Source: Anaerorudis cellulosivorans
GTDB taxonomy: Bacteria; Bacteroidota; Bacteroidia; Bacteroidales; Dysgonomonadaceae
Assembly: GCF_025943985.1 (NCBI RefSeq)
Contig: NZ_JAPCWE010000003.1
Span: 1 to 64,000 of the forward strand
Direction of reading: 5' to 3'
DNA length: 64,000 nucleotides
In this document: piece by piece, positions 27,249-36,506 of the stretch
How the letters are laid out: every line of letters begins with the position of its first letter
How positions within the stretch are numbered: the first letter of the stretch is position 1
The notes under the pieces: generated by a model
What the model was told of the DNA's origin: nothing
Seen by the model: the letters and a program-made list of their open reading frames with translations, nothing else
Databases searched by the model: none
Position numbers and translations under genes: made by a program

Positions 27249-28595
27249 ATGAAGCTCCAACCCTTGTATAAACTGTTTTTTATCTCGAGCATGATAATGG
27301 CAATAGCGACATCGTGCGACGACACGCTCAAAGAAATAGGATTTACCATTCAACCCGGAAAAGACCGGATAACGGTGGGTACCGATACCCTTGCTCTACA
27401 AGCCTCCACAGTACAGGTCGACAAAATATTTGCAAAAACAAAAAATCCCATACTTGGCGAATATATCGATCCTCTTTTTGGAACCATAAAATCAGACTAT
27501 GTAGGCGAATTTTACTATCCCGAAGGGGAATCGTTTCAGTCGGGAGCAGTCATCGACTCGGTAAGACTATCACTTTTTTTTGATTCCTGGGTAGGCGATT
27601 CGCTCGCACCGATGGAAGTATCGGTATATGAGGTAACCAAAACATTGCCATCTTATTATTATACCGATTTTAACCCCCAAAACTATGTTTCTCCTACCCC
27701 ATTGGGTAAGACACTGTTTACTGCAGCCAATCTGGAACTGTCGGAAGACGAAAAAACCCAAACCGATTATCGAATGGCTGTAGTGAATCTGCCCGACTCG
27801 CTCGGACAACGCATGTTGGACAACCCCGATAGACTCATCGACACGGAAACATTCAAGGAATTCTTTAAGGGATTATATGTAACCACTACATTTGGAACAG
27901 GAACCATAATTAAAGTTGCCTATACCTATTTTGTAGTACATTACCACTATCCCGGTAAAAGTTCGACTACCGGTGTGGATACCACGTTTACCGATTATAT
28001 ACGGTTAAATTTTTCTCCTGAAGTAACCCAGATTAATTCCATACAAAACAAGAACAATCAGCTGTTGATTCCGGATGATACGGAAACCCATATAAAAAGT
28101 CCTGCCGGAGTGAATACGGAAATCGTTTTCCCGTTCTCTCAGATCTCGGATAAACTCCAAGCGCAAGCGTTAAATCAGGCCAACCTGAAAATATATGCCA
28201 TTCCGGACGATCAAACCAACCTGAAATTCAAGCTAAGTCCGCCCAATTATCTATTGCTGATCAACAAAGACTCGTTGCAGGGTTTCTTCGAAAAACGAAA
28301 AATGCCTGATAATATCACCTCTTTCTATACGAGCTTCAATAAAACAGAATATTCCTATGATTTTTCCAATATCTCGGCATTGATAAATCATTACAAGGAA
28401 GTAAACAAGGGAGAAATTCCCGATTTAACGTATTATTTGATCCCTGTAGACATTACCTTTACGTCGCAATCCGATTATTACAGCCAAACATATCAGATTC
28501 CTACCAATTTCTATAATTTGATGACCCCTTCGGCCGTAACATTGAGCAAAACCAGTAAAGATTTAAATTTGAAATTGATATTCAGCAAATTCTGA
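27249..28595 (+). CDS. DUF4270 family surface lipoprotein
   Basis: A 448-residue lipoprotein with lipobox TSC (AIATSCDD, Cys near residue 22). The body is beta-rich, with family-typical segments IDSVRLSLFFDSWVGDS and ILGEYIDPLFGTIKSDYVGEF. DUF4270 proteins are conserved in Bacteroidetes, are probably outer-membrane associated, and have no known activity. The ATG fits the signal peptide; a longer frame upstream overlaps the previous gene. It is followed by a strong bidirectional terminator. Confidence 0.82.
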   Translation: MKLQPLYKLFFISSMIMAIATSCDDTLKEIGFTIQPGKDRITVGTDTLALQASTVQVDKIFAKTKNPILGEYIDPLFGTIKSDYVGEFYYPEGESFQSGAVIDSVRLSLFFDSWVGDSLAPMEVSVYEVTKTLPSYYYTDFNPQNYVSPTPLGKTLFTAANLELSEDEKTQTDYRMAVVNLPDSLGQRMLDNPDRLIDTETFKEFFKGLYVTTTFGTGTIIKVAYTYFVVHYHYPGKSSTTGVDTTFTDYIRLNFSPEVTQINSIQNKNNQLLIPDDTETHIKSPAGVNTEIVFPFSQISDKLQAQALNQANLKIYAIPDDQTNLKFKLSPPNYLLLINKDSLQGFFEKRKMPDNITSFYTSFNKTEYSYDFSNISALINHYKEVNKGEIPDLTYYLIPVDITFTSQSDYYSQTYQIPTNFYNLMTPSAVTLSKTSKDLNLKLIFSKF

Positions 28596-28617
28596 ACAGT
28601 ACAATTACCCCATACAT

Positions 28618-28647
28618 AAAAAAGCTGCCTATCGAGCAGCTTTTTTT
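28618..28647. terminator. bidirectional intrinsic terminator
   Basis: A6-GCTGC, loop CTATCGA, GCAGC-T7. The symmetric A and T tracts serve both the DUF4270 gene (plus) and ruvB (minus). Confidence 0.85.
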
Positions 28648-28677
28648 AGTTGAAACGGTAGTCCATAAAATGAATAT

Positions 28678-29715
28678 CTATATATCGGAGAATAGGGAGC
28701 TTTGTTTTTCTGTTCGTTTTCGTCCCAAATGGGTATAGGCTAACTCAGTTGCTTCACGTCCGCGTGGTGTGCGTTTGATGAAACCCTCCTTGATAAGAAA
28801 AGGTTCGTATACTTCTTCAATGGTTCCGGCATCGTCACCCACGGCAGTAGCAATGGTGGTAATGCCAACGGGTCCGCCTTTGAACTTATCGATAATGGTC
28901 AATAAAATTTTATTGTCGACTTCGTCCAGTCCATATCGATCGATATTTAATGCTTCCAACGCATAAATGGCAATGTCTTTATCGATTTCACCGGAACCTT
29001 TAACCTGAGCAAAATCGCGTACGCGGCGCAAAAGTGCATTGGCAATACGCGGTGTGCCGCGACTTCGCGAAGCAATTTCTTCTGCTGCATCATGGGCACA
29101 TGCAATCTGTAAAATAGTTGCCGACCGCAACACAATGCTCGCAAGCGTTTCGGCATCGTAATACTCTAAATGCAAGTTGATGCCAAAACGTGCGCGAAGC
29201 GGACTGGTGAGCAAGCCGCTTCGGGTAGTGGCACCCACTAGGGTAAACGGATTGAGTTCGATTTGGATGGATCGCGCACTGGGACCCTTATCGATAAGAA
29301 TATCGATTCTGTAATCCTCCATTGCACTGTACAAATATTCTTCCACTACCGGCGAGAGACGATGGATTTCGTCGATAAACAACACATCGTTGGGTTCAAG
29401 CGAAGTGAGTATCCCCGCCAAATCGCCCGGCTTGTCGAGAACGGGACCGGAAGTAATCTTAAACCCCACTCCCAACTCATTGGCAATAATATTGGAAAGG
29501 GTGGTTTTCCCCAATCCCGGAGGTCCGTGCAAAAGCACATGATCCAATGGTTCGCCACGCATACGGGCTGCACTGACAAAAATTTTCAGATTTTCAACAA
29601 TCTTGTCTTGCCCGCTGAAACTGCTAAACGACAAGGGTCGTAAAGCGTTTTCGAACTCGCGTTCCGTTTCCTGAAGATCCCGGTTATTTCGTATATCAAA
29701 AGTATCTTCCATCAT
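28678..29715 (-). CDS. ruvB: Holliday junction branch-migration helicase RuvB
   Basis: A 345-residue AAA+ motor that drives branch migration with RuvA. Walker [10 protein letters not shown] near residues 64-72, Walker [12 protein letters not shown] near 116-126, sensor 1 GATTRSG near 167, and arginine-finger/sensor 2 [15 protein letters not shown] near 222-236. A C-terminal winged-helix domain binds DNA ([20 protein letters not shown]). A TATCTTTG -7 box lies on the minus strand at 29728-29735. Two adjacent ATGs are possible starts. Confidence 0.97.
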   Translation of the reverse strand: MMEDTFDIRNNRDLQETEREFENALRPLSFSSFSGQDKIVENLKIFVSAARMRGEPLDHVLLHGPPGLGKTTLSNIIANELGVGFKITSGPVLDKPGDLAGILTSLEPNDVLFIDEIHRLSPVVEEYLYSAMEDYRIDILIDKGPSARSIQIELNPFTLVGATTRSGLLTSPLRARFGINLHLEYYDAETLASIVLRSATILQIACAHDAAEEIASRSRGTPRIANALLRRVRDFAQVKGSGEIDKDIAIYALEALNIDRYGLDEVDNKILLTIIDKFKGGPVGITTIATAVGDDAGTIEEVYEPFLIKEGFIKRTPRGREATELAYTHLGRKRTEKQSSLFSDI

Positions 29716-29765
29716 TTTTAGCGTTTACAAAGATAACGATTTATCCCAATTTCAGGAAACGATCG

Positions 29766-30686
29766 CTATTTTTGTGCCAACCTGCGCAGTGCTTGTATAT
29801 TCCGTTTCAACCCTTGAAATTTTGCTCTCTTCACCGCCGAACCCCGAAATATCCGCCGAAAAGTTTCCTCATCCATTTCCTCTAGGTTATCCTGATTGAG
29901 CGATAAAAATTCGTCCGAAGGGAAAAATTCGGGCGTGCGGTGGGGAACGGCAAAACGATTCCACGGGCAAACCTGTTGACAGATGTCGCATCCATACACG
30001 TTATTCTGCAAACAGGGAATAAGTGTCGGATCGATCTCTCCCTTATTTTCGATGGTTTGGTAGGAAATACACTTACCGGCATTCAGCCAATACGGTTTTT
30101 CGAGAGCACCCGTCGGGCAGGCATCCAAACACCTGCGGCAATTGCCGCATGAAAGTTCCAGCGGCTCGTCGTAATCGAGTTTCTTATCGATAATAAGCTC
30201 GCCCAAAAAGAAATACGATCCTTTTTTCGGAATGATGAGCAACGTGTTTTTCCCGATAAAACCCAAACCCGCACGCTCAGCCCAAAAACGTTCCAATACA
30301 GGTGCGGAATCCACAAAATAGCGACCCCGAACTTCCGGGTAACGAAGGCGAATGAATCGGAAGAGTACTTCCAGCTTGTTTTTCATCACATCGTGATAAT
30401 CCTTGCCATAAGCATAGTAGGCAAACTGCGGCACGTGGGATGGCAATTTCCGGTGAGGATAATAATTCAACGCAACCGAAATAATGGATTGGGCACCTTC
30501 GACTAACAGAACAGGATTGAGTCGTTTTTCGATATGGCGTTCCAAATAATCCATGCCGGCATGACATTTTTCCGAGAGCCACTGCACATAATGCTCCTCC
30601 TCTCCCGTATCGCCGGCAGGACAAATTCCGCAGGCATCAAAACCCAACGATAAGGCATACGCCTTTATTTCTTCCGAAAAACGCAT
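29766..30686 (-). CDS. queG: epoxyqueuosine reductase
   Basis: A 306-residue cobalamin-dependent iron-sulfur enzyme that performs the last step of queuosine synthesis on tRNA. Two 4Fe-4S clusters are evident in CGNCRRCLDACPTGA and YGCDICQQVCPWNR. The N-terminal substrate region contains FDACGICPAG and the central ERFWAERAGLGFIGKNTLLI. The earlier steps queC and queF are at 58635-59824. It lacks the C-terminal HEAT-like extension of longer homologues, which is normal in this phylum. Confidence 0.94.
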   Translation of the reverse strand: MRFSEEIKAYALSLGFDACGICPAGDTGEEEHYVQWLSEKCHAGMDYLERHIEKRLNPVLLVEGAQSIISVALNYYPHRKLPSHVPQFAYYAYGKDYHDVMKNKLEVLFRFIRLRYPEVRGRYFVDSAPVLERFWAERAGLGFIGKNTLLIIPKKGSYFFLGELIIDKKLDYDEPLELSCGNCRRCLDACPTGALEKPYWLNAGKCISYQTIENKGEIDPTLIPCLQNNVYGCDICQQVCPWNRFAVPHRTPEFFPSDEFLSLNQDNLEEMDEETFRRIFRGSAVKRAKFQGLKRNIQALRRLAQK

Positions 30687-30745
30687 GAAATCTTTTAATC
30701 GAATTCAAAAATAGCGATAAATTCCATAACATTAAAAAAGTTACG

Positions 30746-30753
30746 TATTTTTG
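30746..30753 (+). promoter_or_regulatory. -7 box of the surface-glycan cluster
   Basis: TATTTTTG matches TAnnTTTG and sits 26 bases before the flippase ATG in the 93-base divergent gap with queG. Confidence 0.5.
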
Positions 30754-30779
30754 CAAACAAATCGGTTTGAAACGGTTCA

Positions 30780-32231
30780 ATGGGAAAATCGACACTGAAA
30801 ACGAAAACGGTCTCCTCTCTTTTTTGGAGTTTTCTCGACAAATTCGGGCAACAACTCATTTATCTTGCAAGCAGTATTGTGTTGATGAACATTGTGCCTC
30901 CCGCCGAATACGGCTTGATTGGCGCTCTCAATGTTTTCATTGCCTTCTCCGGGCTACTCATCGACAGTGGTTTTGCCCGTGCGTTGCTCAACCGCAAAAA
31001 CCTCACAGAAACGGAATACAGTTCGGTTTTTTATTTCAATATTGCCCTCAGTCTCGTCTTGTATCTCATCTTGTTTCTTGCCTCGCCTTTTCTTGCCGAT
31101 ATTTTTCATGAACCCCGCATCGAACCGGTATCGAAAGTCCTCTTTCTTTCGTTCGTTTTCACGGCACCCGGCCTTATTCAGCAAACACTGCTGATAAAAA
31201 AGGCCGACTTTAAAGGCCTGACAAAAGTGAATATTGCCGCCTTGCTCATCGCAGCAAGTATTGCCATTGCAATGGCAGTCAAAGGATACGGCGTATGGTC
31301 GCTCGTGACGCAAAACGTTGTTTACGGATTTTTTCGTACCGTTTTCTTGTGGATCTATTCGAAATGGCGCCCCATCGCCCGTTTCAGCATAAAAGTGCTG
31401 AGCTCGTTCCTGGGATTAAGCAACAAATTGTTGCTTAGCGGATTAATCGGCGCTGTGTTTAACAACATTTATCCCTCGATCATTGCCTTTTTCTATCCCA
31501 ATTCCATGAATCAGGTAGGCTATTATGCCCAGGCCAACAAATATCAGGATATCCCCTTCAGTATCCTGTCCAATACGTTTCGTTCCGTTTCCATGCTCAT
31601 CCTCTCCGAAATCAATCAACAAATCGAGCGATTGAAACGGGTGGTTAGTAAAATGATGAAATCGCTTGCTTTTTTGGTTTTTCCTCTCGGCCTGTATATG
31701 ATTATTGCAGCCGAACCCGCCTTTGCCTTTCTTTTCGGAAACAAATGGGATGCCGCTGTTCCCTATTTCAAAGTTCTCTGTCTGGGAGGAATGCTTTCTC
31801 CTTTTTCGTACATCCTGAACGAACTGTTTATCGCACGCGAGAAGGCCGATTTTTTTCTGGGAGTGGAAATCGCCAAACGAATCATCCTGGTGTTGCTCAT
31901 TTTTCTGTTTTTCAGACAAGGCATTATGGGACTGGCCGTAAGCTGGGTAATCTATATGGCAATCACACTCCTCATTTCGCTCACCTTATCTCGAAAGCTC
32001 ATTCGCTATTCTCTTGTTGATTTTCTGAAAGATGTGCTACCCTACATGCCTACAGCTCTTGTGAGCGTGGCTATCGGCTATGCAGCAAGTCGGGCAATAC
32101 ACAATAGCTTTCTCTACCTGTTGGTCAGCGCCACAATTGCAGGAGGAAGCTACTGGCTGATGTGTAGATTGCTGAAACTCGAAATGACCAAAGAACTCGG
32201 CGAATGGTTTTCATCAAAAAAAGAAAGATAA
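30780..32231 (+). CDS. polysaccharide flippase (Wzx/PST family)
   Basis: A 483-residue membrane protein with about fourteen helices. The opening KTKTVSSLFWSFLDKFGQQLIYLASSIVL and the NLGE-like ALLNRKNLTETEYSSVFYFNIAL are typical of lipopolysaccharide/exopolysaccharide flippases (MATE/MOP superfamily). It would move undecaprenyl-linked glycan units across the inner membrane. It leads a three-gene run with a methyltransferase and a glycosyltransferase, so it probably serves a surface glycan. No polymerase or priming transferase is in the window. Confidence 0.87.
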   Translation: MGKSTLKTKTVSSLFWSFLDKFGQQLIYLASSIVLMNIVPPAEYGLIGALNVFIAFSGLLIDSGFARALLNRKNLTETEYSSVFYFNIALSLVLYLILFLASPFLADIFHEPRIEPVSKVLFLSFVFTAPGLIQQTLLIKKADFKGLTKVNIAALLIAASIAIAMAVKGYGVWSLVTQNVVYGFFRTVFLWIYSKWRPIARFSIKVLSSFLGLSNKLLLSGLIGAVFNNIYPSIIAFFYPNSMNQVGYYAQANKYQDIPFSILSNTFRSVSMLILSEINQQIERLKRVVSKMMKSLAFLVFPLGLYMIIAAEPAFAFLFGNKWDAAVPYFKVLCLGGMLSPFSYILNELFIAREKADFFLGVEIAKRIILVLLIFLFFRQGIMGLAVSWVIYMAITLLISLTLSRKLIRYSLVDFLKDVLPYMPTALVSVAIGYAASRAIHNSFLYLLVSATIAGGSYWLMCRLLKLEMTKELGEWFSSKKER

Positions 32232-32233
32232 CA

Positions 32234-33127
32234 ATGAAAAATTATATACAACAAATTGATTATAAAATATGCTCTTTTTGTAAAAGCAGGATTCATGCCC
32301 ATAAGCTAAATAAACTCAGAAAAACCATTTTAACGTATTATCGCCATCATCCTACCACCAACGAAGAAATAAATTTTGCGGTCGACTACCTTTCAAGCCA
32401 TTCGTTGACAAGTTTCTTCGGTGCTTTTCAAGAACAATATCGCGCAGAAGAAGTGAGGGTTTACCGTGATCCGTCAAACGAATTACCTTATGTAACGATC
32501 AACGACAAAAGATTATATTTCAAACGCTCATATAATAAATACACTGTCCAATTGGTATTCAACGGCCTACGCATTGAGCAAGATCAAAATTCTCCTCATT
32601 GTTACACCGACAAAAATTTTAATGTCGAAAAGGGGGATATTTTAGCTGATATCGGTTGTGCAGAAGGCTTTTTTTCTTTGCTTAATATAGAGAAAGTAGA
32701 AAAAGTGTATCTTTTTGAACAAGATCGCTGTTGGATTGAAGCACTGAAAGCAACTTTCGCACCCTGGAAAGAAAAAATAATCCTCATTCCCCAATTTGTG
32801 TCTGACAAGACTACCGATTCTGAAATACGACTGGACGATTATTTTCATGGGAAAAAAGACAAACCCACGTTTTACAAAATTGATGTTGAAGGTGCGGAAA
32901 CAGCGGTTCTCAACGGAATGAAAAGTATACTGAAACAACCGCTACTAAAAATCGCTTTATGCACATATCATCATGCAGAAGATTTTGAGAAGTTTAGTCG
33001 GTTGTTGAAAGAAAACGATTTCACGTATCGCCCTACTAACGGTGTAATGATCTATCAAAACGATATAGATAACATGCAGCCGCCCTATTTCCGTAAAGGT
33101 TTAATTAAAGCATGGAAGAAAAAATAA
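32234..33127 (+). CDS. FkbM-family SAM-dependent methyltransferase
   Basis: A 297-residue methyltransferase. The SAM site is DILADIGCAEGFFSLLN (near residues 134-150), followed by VYLFEQD. The catalytic-side motif is FYKIDVEGAETAVLNGM (near 216-232), diagnostic of the FkbM family, which often O-methylates sugars or modifies surface glycans. The ATG used gives MKNYIQQIDYK, immediately after the flippase stop; an in-frame ATG ten codons upstream would overlap that gene. It overlaps the next glycosyltransferase gene by 16 bases. Confidence 0.85.
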   Translation: MKNYIQQIDYKICSFCKSRIHAHKLNKLRKTILTYYRHHPTTNEEINFAVDYLSSHSLTSFFGAFQEQYRAEEVRVYRDPSNELPYVTINDKRLYFKRSYNKYTVQLVFNGLRIEQDQNSPHCYTDKNFNVEKGDILADIGCAEGFFSLLNIEKVEKVYLFEQDRCWIEALKATFAPWKEKIILIPQFVSDKTTDSEIRLDDYFHGKKDKPTFYKIDVEGAETAVLNGMKSILKQPLLKIALCTYHHAEDFEKFSRLLKENDFTYRPTNGVMIYQNDIDNMQPPYFRKGLIKAWKKK

Positions 33128-34020
33128 AAGTTTGTGTCATCATCGTATCCTATAATTTTGAACCATGGATACCGCTTTGTCTGCCATCGGTAAAAGCCTC
33201 CACCTTACCCGCCACGATTGTGGTGATCGACAATGCTTCGCAAGACCACACCTGCGAGATCATCCGTTACCAATATCCCGACGTGGTGCTGATGAAAAAC
33301 AGCCAAAATCTCGGCTTCGGAAAAGCAAACAACCAAGGAATGAAGTATGCATTGGAAAACGGTTTCGACTATGTTTTTCTTCTCAATCAGGATGCACGAC
33401 TACATCCCCGAGCACTGGAAACGCTGATTCTTGCAGCAACGGGCAACACAGACTACGGTATCCTTTCTCCTGTTCATCTCAATGGAACCGGCGACCGGCT
33501 CGATTTCGGTTTTGCCGAATACACCCGATTAACAAGCAAAGAAGAAATCGAACAGTTGCCCAACGAAATAACGGAATGTCTCTTTATCAATGCGGCCATG
33601 TGGCTTATTCCAACATCGGTAATAAAAGAAATTGGCGGTTTTGCCCCTATTTTTCCCCATTACGGCGAAGACCGCAATTATGCCCAACGGGTACGCAAAA
33701 ACGGCTACCGCGTGGGTTTTGTAAAGTCGGCCATCGGTTATCACCACCGACAACAAAGGAAAGTTTCACCCAACGCCTATTTTTACTCGGAGTACATCTA
33801 TTTTTTAACCGAAGCCGTCAATCCCTTCTATTCCTACTTCAAAGCATTTGCTTACAGTATTCTTGCTGCCGTCAAAAAAGCGTTTGTATCCCTCTTCAAG
33901 GGAAAAATCTACATCTTCGCAAAATATATGAACATTGCTTGCCGTTTGATTATCCAAACACCCGCCATTTGCCGCACCCGCAAAGAAACCTTAACGCCGG
34001 GAGCCCATTATTTGTACTAG
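33112..34020 (+). CDS. family 2 glycosyltransferase (rhamnosyltransferase-like)
   Basis: A 302-residue GT-A enzyme. IIVSYNFEPWIPLCLPSVKAS, VVIDNASQDHT, and NLGFGKANNQG form the nucleotide-sugar site, and LLNQDARL is the DxD-like motif (Asp-Ala-Arg). GEDRNYAQRVRKNGYRVGF is the downstream GT2 motif. It probably adds a deoxyhexose or hexose to the glycan exported by the flippase. It starts inside the methyltransferase gene, showing tight operon packing. Sugar specificity cannot be read from the sequence. Confidence 0.88.
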   Translation: MEEKIKVCVIIVSYNFEPWIPLCLPSVKASTLPATIVVIDNASQDHTCEIIRYQYPDVVLMKNSQNLGFGKANNQGMKYALENGFDYVFLLNQDARLHPRALETLILAATGNTDYGILSPVHLNGTGDRLDFGFAEYTRLTSKEEIEQLPNEITECLFINAAMWLIPTSVIKEIGGFAPIFPHYGEDRNYAQRVRKNGYRVGFVKSAIGYHHRQQRKVSPNAYFYSEYIYFLTEAVNPFYSYFKAFAYSILAAVKKAFVSLFKGKIYIFAKYMNIACRLIIQTPAICRTRKETLTPGAHYLY

Positions 34021-34126
34021 AGCTGCCGGGTATGTGTCATGAGAAACCGTTATTCACAATGGAACCGGGTATGTAGAGCAGGGTGTTGCTATTCACAAAA
34101 AAGTTAACAAAAGGAATTGTTTTTCA

Positions 34127-36271
34127 CTACGCCAGTGTAAAATCCAGCTGTTTGCGTTCCAAATTGGCGCGAACTACTTTAATGGAAATCTGCTGCCCTA
34201 ATCGGTATTCGCGCTTGGTACGACGCCCGATCAGCCGATAATTTCTCTCATCCAACTCGTAAAAGTCGTCATCCAATTCGCGGATGGGAATCATTCCTTC
34301 GCACTTATTCTCGTTGATTTCCACATAAAGCCCCCACTCTGTTACACCGGATATTACCCCATCATATACTTTCCCAACCTTATCCGACATGAATTCCACT
34401 TGCTTGTATTTTATCGAATCGCGCTCGGCATTTTCAGCCACTTGTTCCATCTCTGAACAATACTTACATTTCCCCTCCGTTTGTTCTTCATCAACACTAG
34501 GAGCTCCTTCGCTATACCTATCGAGCAGGCGATGTACCATCATGTCGGGGCAACGCCTTATAGGAGAAGTAAAATGGGTATAATAATCGAACGCCAAACC
34601 ATAATGCCCTACATTTTTAGTAGAATATATAGCTTTTGACATGCTGCGTATGGCAAGGGTTTCCACCAAATCTTCTTCGGGGCGTCCCTGCACTTTATCG
34701 AGCAGCGAGTTGATGCTTTTGGCTATTTCCGTTTTGGTTCCGGAAGTTTTTATTTTATGACCGAAACGCAAAATAAATGCATTGAAATCTTCCAGCTTAT
34801 CGATATCGGGAACCTCGTGCACACGATAAACAAACGTTTTGGCTTTTTTCCCTTTCGGCACTTTCCCGATATGTTCGGCAACAGTACGGTTGGCCAACAA
34901 CATAAATTCCTCAATCAGATGATTAGCTTCCTTCGATTCTTTGAAATATACTCCCAACGGTTTACCGTTTTCATCGAGATTGAATTTTACTTCATACCGT
35001 TCGAAATTGATTGCACCATTGGCAAAACGGCGTTCGCGAAGCTGCTTGGCCAGGTTGTTCAGCATGAGAATTTCGGAACTGAAATCGCCCTTCCCCGTTT
35101 CGATTATTGCTTGAGCATCCTCATATGTCAGTCGGCTGTCGGACTTGATAATCGTATGAGCAATGTGGTATTTCAATACTTCGGCCTTATCATTCATTTC
35201 GAAAATCACCGAATGACAAAGCTTCTCTTCATTCGGACGAAGCGAACAGATATAGTTGCTCAACCTCTCCGGAAGCATCGGAACCGTACGGTCAACCAGA
35301 TAGATGGAAGTTGCCCGTTGTTCGGCTTCATAGTCAATAAGGTCTCCCGGTTTCACATAATACGTCACATCGGCAATATGCACCCCCACCTCCCATCGAT
35401 TTTCGGAAAGCTTACGCAACGAAAGCGCATCATCAAAATCCTTCGCATCGGCCGGATCAATAGTTATGGTTACTGCATCGCGAAAATCTTCACGTTTGGC
35501 ATACTCCTCTTCCGGTATTTCGTCGGGAAGAGATTCGGCAAATATCTCCACCTCACGCGGATACGTGTAAGGCAAATTATATTGAGCCAAAATGGCGTGC
35601 ATTTCTGCCGTATTTTCGCCGGGTTTACCCAAAATATCGACCACTTTTCCGATGGGATTGTTGGCACGTTCGGGCCATTCCACAATTTCCACCACCACTT
35701 TGTCGCCATCTTTACCTTCGCCAAGAAATTCAAAAGGAATAAAAATATCGTTGGCCAATATCTTACTGTCCATAACCAAAAAAGCATAATGCTTTTTCAC
35801 TTCAAGTGTTCCGATGTAACGGGTATCGGAACGTTTCAAAATATCGACAACCACTCCTTCAGTGTCGGCATGTTTGCGCTTTGCCAACAATTGAACACGC
35901 ACCCGATCGCCATTCATAGCATGTTTGGAATTGCGCTCACTGACGAAAACGATATTCCCGCCGTCATCCGGCACAAAGAAATTTTTGCCATTGCTGCGAC
36001 GTTCAAAACGACCTTCGAGCATCAACCCGCGATCGTTGATGCGGTATCTTCCCCGCGACGTTTCCAAAACCTGGTCTTCGTCACGTAAATTATCAAGGAC
36101 TTTTATCAACAAGCGGCGTCCTTCTTCGCTATTCACATGGATAGCGGCAGCAATTTGTTTATAGTTATATTCTTTCCCCTTGTTTTGACTTAAAAAATCA
36201 ACAGCAGCTTGTGTCAGCGCTTTCTTGCCAAGTCTTGGTTTTGATTCGGAGGAGGATGTTTTCTTACTCAT
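34127..36271 (-). CDS. rnr: ribonuclease R
   Basis: A 714-residue 3'-5' exoribonuclease of the RNB family. In order: an N-terminal helix-turn-helix (KQIAAAIHVNSEEGRR), two cold-shock domains, the RNB catalytic domain with TIDPADAKDFDDALS (metal-binding aspartates, near 268-282), and a C-terminal S1 domain (GKVYDGVISGVTEWGLYVEI). It degrades structured RNA and defective mRNA. The usual lysine-rich tail is absent; the protein ends right after S1. A minus-strand TAAATTTG box (36325-36332) may be its promoter. Confidence 0.95.
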   Translation of the reverse strand: MSKKTSSSESKPRLGKKALTQAAVDFLSQNKGKEYNYKQIAAAIHVNSEEGRRLLIKVLDNLRDEDQVLETSRGRYRINDRGLMLEGRFERRSNGKNFFVPDDGGNIVFVSERNSKHAMNGDRVRVQLLAKRKHADTEGVVVDILKRSDTRYIGTLEVKKHYAFLVMDSKILANDIFIPFEFLGEGKDGDKVVVEIVEWPERANNPIGKVVDILGKPGENTAEMHAILAQYNLPYTYPREVEIFAESLPDEIPEEEYAKREDFRDAVTITIDPADAKDFDDALSLRKLSENRWEVGVHIADVTYYVKPGDLIDYEAEQRATSIYLVDRTVPMLPERLSNYICSLRPNEEKLCHSVIFEMNDKAEVLKYHIAHTIIKSDSRLTYEDAQAIIETGKGDFSSEILMLNNLAKQLRERRFANGAINFERYEVKFNLDENGKPLGVYFKESKEANHLIEEFMLLANRTVAEHIGKVPKGKKAKTFVYRVHEVPDIDKLEDFNAFILRFGHKIKTSGTKTEIAKSINSLLDKVQGRPEEDLVETLAIRSMSKAIYSTKNVGHYGLAFDYYTHFTSPIRRCPDMMVHRLLDRYSEGAPSVDEEQTEGKCKYCSEMEQVAENAERDSIKYKQVEFMSDKVGKVYDGVISGVTEWGLYVEINENKCEGMIPIRELDDDFYELDERNYRLIGRRTKREYRLGQQISIKVVRANLERKQLDFTLA

Positions 36272-36506
36272 TATTTCTTTATTACGTTTTTCTAAATAAG
36301 ATTAAAATCAAATTTAATTCATTACAAATTTACATGATAATTTTCAATTTACACACTGTCACACAAAAATTTCGATCAAACAACGAAGCATCAGCCAAGC
36401 CGATTTCGAAAAACCGATCAGAAAAATGAATTCCGAAAAGCCAAATTACAAAGATTTTTTGCACCTTTGTAAAAGTTAACAGGATAAATTCACAAAAAAC
36501 AGTCTT

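Noticed and set aside
34757-36088. 443-codon frame opposite rnr
   Set aside because: Entirely antisense to a strongly supported ribonuclease R gene; composition (Phe, His, Ile-rich) is that of a reverse-frame shadow.
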